From a virus, in IMG/VR virus record IMGVR_UViG_3300018048_001605, positions 1-27,366 of that record: 27,366 nucleotides of DNA; one strand, given 5' to 3'. Every line of letters begins with the position of its first letter. The first letter of the stretch is position 1. Positions 22,828-27,366 of the stretch are shown here, piece by piece. The notes under the pieces are model-generated. The model saw only the letters and a list, made by a program, of their open reading frames with translations, had not been told where the DNA came from and made no database searches. Both the position numbers and the translations under genes were made by a program.

Positions 22828-23781
22828 ATGGCACACATGGTAGAGACAATGGCTTATGCTGGTGAAGTTCCGTGGCATGGCCTTGGTAAGCGGGTTCTTC
22901 CTGATCTGACTCCTGATCAGATGCTTGTTGAAGCTGGACTTGATTGGGAAGTCGAAACTCATCCTCTCACCTATCGGTATAAGGGTGACAATTTTAAGTC
23001 TGGTGACAGCGCACTTATTCGTTCTTCTGATGGCTCTTATCTGTCTACAATCTCTGATGATTGGAAGCCTGTACAGAATCACACCGCTTTTGAATTCTTC
23101 AATGAATTCGTAATGTCTGGTGATATGGAGATGCATACCGCTGGCTCTCTCAAGGACGGCAAGATGGTTTGGGCTCTTGCAAAGGTAAAGGACACATTCG
23201 AAGTCACTTCTGGTGATGCTGTAGAATCCTTTCTTTTGTTTTCCAATCCTCACGAATATGGAAAGTGCATCGATATTCGTTTCACACCAATTCGTGTTGT
23301 ATGCAACAACACTCTTACTCTTGCAGTAAACACTGCTGCTGATAAGGTTGTTCGCAAGAACCATCGTGCAGAATTCGATGCTGAAAATGTGAAGGACATG
23401 CTTGGTATGGCTCACAGGAAGATGGAAGCGTACAAAGAAATGGCTCAGTTCCTTTCTTCCAAGCGTTTCAATCCTGCTGATATCAACAGCTACTTTGGTC
23501 AGGTATTTCCTTCTCTGTCGAAGAAGTATGCTGATGCAATCCTTATCGATTCAACTTTGTCTCGTCCTGCCAAGGAAGCAAAGTCTTACCTCGATGAGCA
23601 GCCCGGTGCAGAGTACGGAGAAGGTTCTTTCTGGCAGTTGTTCAACGCAGCTACATACTATATCGATCACAAAGCTGGTCGTTCAGAAGATACTCGCCTG
23701 ACTTCTGCTTGGTATGGTGCAAATCGTGATAAAAAGATTGTAGCACTGAACAAAGCAGTTGAAATGGCAGAAGCAGCCTGA
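22828..23781 (+). CDS. DUF932 phage/plasmid-like protein
   Basis: This 317-residue protein fits the DUF932 (phage/plasmid-like) family: 'MAHMVETMAYAGEVPWHGLGKRV' at the start, then 'DDWKPVQNHTAFEFFNEFV', 'KMVWALAKV', and 'FTPIRVVCNNTLTLAV', the most typical block, followed by helices and 'GSFWQLFNAATYYIDHKAGRSEDTRLTSAWYGANRDKK'. The function is not established. It is the first larger gene of the early-type region and follows promoter copy 3 with AAAGG as ribosome site. Its codons include more C- and G-ending forms than nearby genes, hinting at high expression or separate origin. Confidence 0.85.
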   Translation: MAHMVETMAYAGEVPWHGLGKRVLPDLTPDQMLVEAGLDWEVETHPLTYRYKGDNFKSGDSALIRSSDGSYLSTISDDWKPVQNHTAFEFFNEFVMSGDMEMHTAGSLKDGKMVWALAKVKDTFEVTSGDAVESFLLFSNPHEYGKCIDIRFTPIRVVCNNTLTLAVNTAADKVVRKNHRAEFDAENVKDMLGMAHRKMEAYKEMAQFLSSKRFNPADINSYFGQVFPSLSKKYADAILIDSTLSRPAKEAKSYLDEQPGAEYGEGSFWQLFNAATYYIDHKAGRSEDTRLTSAWYGANRDKKIVALNKAVEMAEAA

Positions 23782-23787
23782 TATAAT
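23759..23787 (+). promoter_or_regulatory. Strong host-type promoter for the sugar operon
   Basis: TTGAAA (23759-23764), 17 bases, then a perfect TATAAT (23782-23787), overlapping the end and stop of the DUF932-like gene. RNA would start about 23791-23794, right at the hairpin that follows. Confidence 0.8.
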
Positions 23788-23790
23788 AAA

Positions 23791-23814
23791 AGAGTGGAGA
23801 TTTCTCTCCACTCT
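23791..23814 (+). promoter_or_regulatory. 10-bp hairpin at the predicted 5' end of the sugar-operon mRNA
   Basis: AGAGTGGAGA (23791-23800) pairs perfectly with TCTCCACTCT (23805-23814) around the loop TTTC. No T-run follows, so it is not a standard terminator. It coincides with the predicted transcript start, as do 5' hairpins that protect mRNA from decay. Confidence 0.7.
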
Positions 23815-23836
23815 ACCATCTAGAAAGGGTTATGAA

Positions 23837-24097
23837 ATGGATTCTCTTATTGAAGCTCTGAAGAACACTGTTGTGCATGTACACTTCACAAAAAAGAATG
23901 GAGAAGTTAGAATCATGCGCTGCACTCTTATGGAAAGTATGTTACCAAAGCAAATCGATCTTGAAGAATCAATTCAGAACAAGACAGAATCAAAAACGAA
24001 TATTGCTGTATGGGATTTGGAAAAGAAGTCTTGGCGTTCATTTCGAACAGATTCGGTTTTGAAATGGAGCTTTCCATTAAATGAGGTAATCATATGA
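23837..24097 (+). CDS. DUF2693/WYL_2-like small beta-barrel protein
   Basis: This 86-residue protein carries 'VVHVHFTKKNGEVRIMRCTLMESMLPKQ', the signature of a small SH3-like phage family (DUF2693, also called WYL_2), then 'NIAVWDLEKKSWRSFRTDSVLKWSF'. The family often appears next to phage nucleic-acid genes and has no proven role. ATG 23837 follows the ribosome site AAAGGG; the upstream in-frame ATG 23759 lies in the preceding gene. It is first in the sugar operon and overlaps the next gene by ATGA. Confidence 0.8.
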   Translation: MDSLIEALKNTVVHVHFTKKNGEVRIMRCTLMESMLPKQIDLEESIQNKTESKTNIAVWDLEKKSWRSFRTDSVLKWSFPLNEVII

Positions 24098-24519
24098 AGA
24101 TAGGATTTACAGCTGGAGCATTTGATTTGCTCCACGCTGGTCATATACACTTTTTAATAAAATGCAAAGATATGTGTGATGCTCTTATTGTAGGTCTTCA
24201 TACTGATCCATCAATCGATAGACCAGAAAAAAATAAACCATTGCAATCTGTATATGAAAGATATGTTCAATTGGATGGTTGTCGAGCAGTCGATAAAATC
24301 ATTCCATACGATACAGAAAAAGACCTTATAAATATGATAGCGTGTGAGAAGATGGATGTTAGGTTTCTTGGTTCCGATTATATAAACAGCCGATTTACTG
24401 CTGATGATTTATGTAAGCAGATGCAGATTGATGTTGTGTTCATTCCAAGACTTCATGATTTCAGCTCTTCAAGTTTACGAAAGAGAATGAATAATGCAAA
24501 AAGCTATCTTGTGGGATAG
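24094..24519 (+). CDS. TagD/HldE-type sugar-phosphate nucleotidyltransferase
   Basis: This 141-residue cytidylyltransferase-family enzyme joins a sugar or polyol phosphate to a nucleotide. The HxGH motif is at 14-17 in 'GAFDLLHAGHIHFL', followed by 'DALIVGLHTDPSI', 'SVYERYVQLDGCRAVDKIIPY', and a C-terminal 'FSSSSLRKRM' that corresponds to the STT/SSS-x-x-R signature. Size fits glycerol-3-phosphate cytidylyltransferase or the adenylyltransferase half of HldE. The neighbouring heptose-type phosphatase and kinase favour a heptose 1-phosphate substrate. It overlaps the next gene by 26 bases. Confidence 0.85.
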   Translation: MKIGFTAGAFDLLHAGHIHFLIKCKDMCDALIVGLHTDPSIDRPEKNKPLQSVYERYVQLDGCRAVDKIIPYDTEKDLINMIACEKMDVRFLGSDYINSRFTADDLCKQMQIDVVFIPRLHDFSSSSLRKRMNNAKSYLVG

Positions 24520-25012
24520 AGATGGTACGATTAATAAAGTAATCGCTAGACCAGATAATCCAATATCTTGTCCATATTCATTTGATGAATTTGAATTGCT
24601 TCCAGATGTTTTTGATATACTCAGACAGACATTCGTTCTTGGATATAAAAACATTGTAGTGACGAATCAACCAACAGTGAAAGAAGGAAAACCATCTCTA
24701 ACTGAATTGAATCGTATTCATGGATTTCTAGTTAGCAACTGCTTCATTACAGAATGCAATTATTGTACTGATACAACTTCTCACAGTTATAAACCTAATC
24801 CTGGAATGCTAGAAGATGTTATAATGAGATATAACATCGATCCCTTTTCTAGTTTTATGATTGGAGATAGATGGAAAGACATAGTTCCAGGGCATGAAGT
24901 TGGTCTAAATACTGTGTTCTTTGGAACAGAATATACATGTCCGAATGATATAGATGTGCGACCAGACTTTATGATAAATGATATAAAGGATTTGATATCC
25001 ATTGTGAGGTGA
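24494..25012 (+). CDS. HAD phosphatase, GmhB-like (heptose bisphosphate phosphatase)
   Basis: This 172-residue HAD-family phosphatase resembles D-glycero-D-manno-heptose 1,7-bisphosphate 7-phosphatase (GmhB). It has the catalytic DRDGT motif (Asp8 and Asp10), motif II 'VVTNQPTVKEG' (the GmhB-type TNQ), 'KPNPGM' for motif III, and 'MIGDRWKDIVPGHEVGLNTVFF' for motif IV. The usual zinc-binding Cys cluster of GmhB appears reduced to 'CNYCTDTTSH'. It would remove the 7-phosphate between the kinase and nucleotidyltransferase steps. Related histidinol-phosphatase activity is a possible alternative. Confidence 0.85.
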   Translation: MQKAILWDRDGTINKVIARPDNPISCPYSFDEFELLPDVFDILRQTFVLGYKNIVVTNQPTVKEGKPSLTELNRIHGFLVSNCFITECNYCTDTTSHSYKPNPGMLEDVIMRYNIDPFSSFMIGDRWKDIVPGHEVGLNTVFFGTEYTCPNDIDVRPDFMINDIKDLISIVR

Positions 25013-25013
25013 T

Positions 25014-25970
25014 ATGAAGGTAATGATTACAGGAGCTGCAGGATACATAGGCTCTGTTGTTTGTAAGATGGCTAACGCAATGAACTGGTATGTCGTTGCA
25101 ATTGATCCTGTAAAGCCATCACACAATTATTTTGATAACTATATTGAATGCACCGCTGGAAGTTCTATCATTCCAGAGATGTTGACTATTGGTGAAATCG
25201 ATAAAATATTTCACCTTGGTGCTATTGCTTCTGTTCCTGATTCGATGAAGCATCCAGCAAAGTATTACAATCAGAATACAGCCGATACAGCAATGCTTCT
25301 TGATAATCTTCAAGCTATGAATTGGAGAGGTCATATTGTGTTCTCTTCAACTGCTGCTGTATATGGCGATCAATCTGTACCATGTACAGAAAATATGGAA
25401 TTGAATCCAATCAATCCATATGGACATAGCAAACTTATGTGCGAACAGATCATTAAAGATGTTTCTACATATTATGGTTTGAATGCAACTGTGTTTAGAT
25501 ATTTCAACGTAGCGGGTTCATATAATAATATTGGTGATCACTTAGACAGCGATCATGTTCTACAAAGAATATCTGAAAGTTCTATAACAAAATCTAAGTT
25601 CTATGTGTTTGGTGTTGATTACGATACTCGTGATGGTTCATGTCTTCGTGACTTTGTTCATGTGATGGATATTGCTAGAGCGCATTTCTTTGTGGATACA
25701 AAAGTAGATATTGAACATCCTAGATTTGAAGTGTATAATCTTGGAACATATAAAGGCACAACTGTTATAGAACTTGCAAATATGTTTAAAAAAGTTACTG
25801 GTGAAAATCTTCTTGTAGAATATAGAGGACGTAGACCTGGCGATCCTCCAGTTCTCATTGCATCACCACACAAGATTAAAGATATTGGATTTGAGTTTGT
25901 GCATTCTAATATTGAGTATATTGTAGGTTCATCATGGGAATATTATAAGGGAAAATATAATGAGCGATAG
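25014..25970 (+). CDS. NAD-dependent sugar epimerase/dehydratase (GalE-like)
   Basis: This 318-residue extended short-chain dehydrogenase acts on nucleotide sugars. It has the NAD-binding GAAGYIG (7-13), Asp31 after the second strand, catalytic Ser/Thr near 111-113 in 'SSTAAVYGD', and the YxxxK pair Tyr136/Lys140 in 'NPYGHSKLMCE'. 'FRYFNVAGS' and 'RDFVHVMDIARAH' are typical of UDP-glucose 4-epimerase relatives, and 'EYRGRRPGDPPVLIASPHKI' matches their C-terminal substrate region. Here it may tailor the NDP-sugar made by its neighbours. Substrate is not certain. Confidence 0.9.
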   Translation: MKVMITGAAGYIGSVVCKMANAMNWYVVAIDPVKPSHNYFDNYIECTAGSSIIPEMLTIGEIDKIFHLGAIASVPDSMKHPAKYYNQNTADTAMLLDNLQAMNWRGHIVFSSTAAVYGDQSVPCTENMELNPINPYGHSKLMCEQIIKDVSTYYGLNATVFRYFNVAGSYNNIGDHLDSDHVLQRISESSITKSKFYVFGVDYDTRDGSCLRDFVHVMDIARAHFFVDTKVDIEHPRFEVYNLGTYKGTTVIELANMFKKVTGENLLVEYRGRRPGDPPVLIASPHKIKDIGFEFVHSNIEYIVGSSWEYYKGKYNER

Positions 25971-26976
25971 TTATAATCCATTTGAAGAAAACGAAATTTC
26001 AATTCATTCGCAAGGCGGCACAGAACGAATGAAGAGAGGTCTTGCACAGAGATTGCCAGAAGGTCTTGCTGATGATTTTCAAGTAATCTGTTCTAGGATT
26101 CGAAAGTATGAAGAAGATAAGATTCGTATCTATTGGGTACACGATCTACCAGAAGACCCAGAACTTGCACATATAGCAACAGAAGAATCCAGAAGCAAAT
26201 TTCATCAATTCGTATTTTGTGGTCAATGGCAGTACTACAGGTTTCAGCATCATCTGAAATTTCCATATAACATTAAATCAATTGTGATCGATACTGCTAT
26301 TGAACCGTTCGATCTAACAGAACCAAAGCCTGATGATAAGATTCGTATGATCTATACATCAACACCACAGAGAGGGCTGCAGCTTCTTGTTCCTGTATTT
26401 GAAGCTCTTGCAAAAGAACATTCAAATATTCATCTAGATGTTTTCTCATCTTTTAAAATCTATGGTGGTGATTTTGAAAAGATGGATAAGCAGTTTGAAC
26501 CATTATATGATCAGATTCGTAATCATCCACAAATGACATATCATGGTTTCGCTCCAAACGATGTTGTAAAGGATCATTTGAAGAAAGCACATATATTTGC
26601 ATATCCATCTATTTGGGTAGAATGTAATAGTCAAAGTTTGATTGAAGCAATGTCTGCAAAGTGCATTTGTGTTCATCCAAACTGGGGCGGTCTAATTGAT
26701 ACTGGTGGAGGTCTAACACACATGTATCAAGGCGATGCTGATCCCAATGTTCATGCAAATGTTTTCTATGCTCAATTACAAGCAGCAATTGCTGCTGTAG
26801 GTAATCAAGGTGTTGATAACTACCTTTCTTTTGTTAAATCTTATGCTGATAACAGATATAATTGGAATCGTATTTCAGGACAGTGGGCAGCTTTGATGGA
26901 ACGTCTAAAGCTACAATACCCTGATACTGAAAGTCGAGCAATGCCAAAGGAAATGTTTGTATATAGGACTTCGTAA
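25960..26976 (+). CDS. GT4-like glycosyltransferase
   Basis: This 338-residue protein looks like a GT-B transferase of the GT4 type. It starts with 'GGTERMKRGLAQRLP', a Gly-Gly-x-Glu donor-domain loop near the N-terminus, then 'IRIYWVHDLPEDPEL'; its second half has 'IRMIYTSTPQRGLQLLVPVFEALAKEHSNIHLDVFSSF', 'MTYHGFAPNDVVKDHLKKAHIFAYPSIWVECNSQSLIEAMSAKCICVHPNWGG', the region with the nucleotide-sugar-binding Glu. It overlaps the epimerase by 11 bases and ends on a TAATG overlap with the kinase. It probably transfers the sugar produced by this operon. Confidence 0.87.
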   Translation: MSDSYNPFEENEISIHSQGGTERMKRGLAQRLPEGLADDFQVICSRIRKYEEDKIRIYWVHDLPEDPELAHIATEESRSKFHQFVFCGQWQYYRFQHHLKFPYNIKSIVIDTAIEPFDLTEPKPDDKIRMIYTSTPQRGLQLLVPVFEALAKEHSNIHLDVFSSFKIYGGDFEKMDKQFEPLYDQIRNHPQMTYHGFAPNDVVKDHLKKAHIFAYPSIWVECNSQSLIEAMSAKCICVHPNWGGLIDTGGGLTHMYQGDADPNVHANVFYAQLQAAIAAVGNQGVDNYLSFVKSYADNRYNWNRISGQWAALMERLKLQYPDTESRAMPKEMFVYRTS

Positions 26977-27366
26977 TGATTTTATCTAGGTCTCCTCTCA
27001 GAGTTAGTTTTCTCGGTGGTGGTTCTGATCTTCCAGAATATTATTTGAATGCAAACAATGCGGCTACTCTATCAACATCAATTGATAAGTATATGTACAT
27101 TGCATTGAATAAAGCTTCAAAAGATCATTACAAGATTGTCTATGACAATATCGAGATTAAGAATTCTGTAGAGGAGATCGAGCATTCTAGAATACGAAAT
27201 ATTTTTAAAAAATATAATGTTCCACTAGGATATGAAATATCTTCTTTCTGTGAGTTTCCAACAAAGGGTACAGGTCTTGGCTCTTCATCTTCATATACAG
27301 TAGCAGTTCTGAATGCATTGAAAGTAGGTAAAACAAAATATGAATTGGCACAAGAAGCATATCACA
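26976..27366 (+). CDS. GHMP kinase, HddA-like heptose 7-phosphate kinase (3'-truncated)
   Basis: Only the first 130 residues are in the window. They begin 'SRSPLRVSFLGGGSDLPEYY', the opening typical of D-glycero-alpha-D-manno-heptose 7-phosphate 1-kinase (HddA) and related sugar kinases, and include the GHMP ATP-binding motif GTGLGSSSS at 98-106. The start overlaps the preceding stop by one base. With GmhB-like phosphatase and nucleotidyltransferase nearby it fits a nucleotide-heptose pathway; an isomerase (GmhA) would be expected just beyond the end. Fucokinase or other GHMP substrates cannot be excluded. Confidence 0.85.
   Translation, partial: MILSRSPLRVSFLGGGSDLPEYYLNANNAATLSTSIDKYMYIALNKASKDHYKIVYDNIEIKNSVEEIEHSRIRNIFKKYNVPLGYEISSFCEFPTKGTGLGSSSSYTVAVLNALKVGKTKYELAQEAYH

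Noticed and set aside
22705-23415. Leftward open frame of 236 codons
   Set aside because: It lies opposite the well-supported DUF932-like gene, has no ribosome site, and its low-complexity, Cys/His/Ser-rich translation resembles no family.
23791-23814. Intrinsic terminator after the DUF932-like gene
   Set aside because: There is no T-run after the stem, and it coincides with the predicted start of a transcript from the promoter at 23759-23787.
1-27366. CRISPR array, tRNA genes, insertion sequences, integrase
   Set aside because: No regularly spaced repeats, cloverleaf-like segments, transposase or integrase motifs were seen on either strand.

Overview
The window looks like a segment of a large T4-like (contractile-tail) phage of the marine kind, such as the phages of cyanobacteria and other marine bacteria. 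The evidence is gene content and order: sheath, tube, portal, prohead core, prohead protease, scaffold and major capsid protein, followed by UvsY, UvsW, the late sigma factor gp55, the gp47/gp46 recombination nuclease, and the gp45/gp44/gp62/RegA replication block. The DNA is AT-rich and tightly packed, with many ATGA or TAATG start/stop overlaps. Every gene is on the + strand except one deaminase. I found no tRNA, CRISPR array, insertion sequence or integrase. The host cannot be named from this window.

Layout. 1-9.8 kb is the late virion block: gp18 (5' end outside the window), gp19, gp20, a gp67-like core protein, a large mosaic 608-aa protein, a small unknown protein, gp21, gp22 and gp23. 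T4-type late promoters (TATAAATA) precede gp20, gp67, gp22, gp23 and a gp19-like gene, and a strong UUCG-loop terminator follows gp23. 9.8-16.2 kb holds the gp19-like protein, UvsY, UvsW, a small Sm-like unknown, gp55, a short unknown, gp47 and gp46. 16.2-19.1 kb is accessory cargo: peptide deformylase, two unknowns, a MazG-like hydrolase, a broken or frameshifted small gene, a DUF3310-like protein and a GT-A glycosyltransferase. 19.1-21.5 kb encodes sliding clamp, clamp loader and RegA. 21.5-23.8 kb is an early-type region: a leftward, apparently leaderless deaminase, then three short genes and a DUF932-like gene behind three related host-type promoters. 23.8-27.4 kb is a sugar operon: a DUF2693-like protein, a TagD/HldE-type nucleotidyltransferase, a GmhB-like phosphatase, an NDP-sugar epimerase, a glycosyltransferase, and the start of an HddA-like GHMP kinase. 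Together these suggest phage-encoded synthesis and transfer of a heptose-like sugar.

The most notable signals are: (1) gene 47 is split by one extra base at the motif TTT-CGG-T inside the first catalytic motif, which fits a +1 ribosomal frameshift at UUU_CGN, although a mutation or sequence error is not excluded; (2) a second small gene is split at an A6 run; (3) a repeated promoter cassette, one copy with its -35 box inside a perfect 14-bp inverted repeat; (4) a promoter whose predicted transcript begins in a 10-bp hairpin, driving the sugar operon; (5) a late promoter sitting in the loop of a 10-bp hairpin; (6) a leaderless deaminase promoter.
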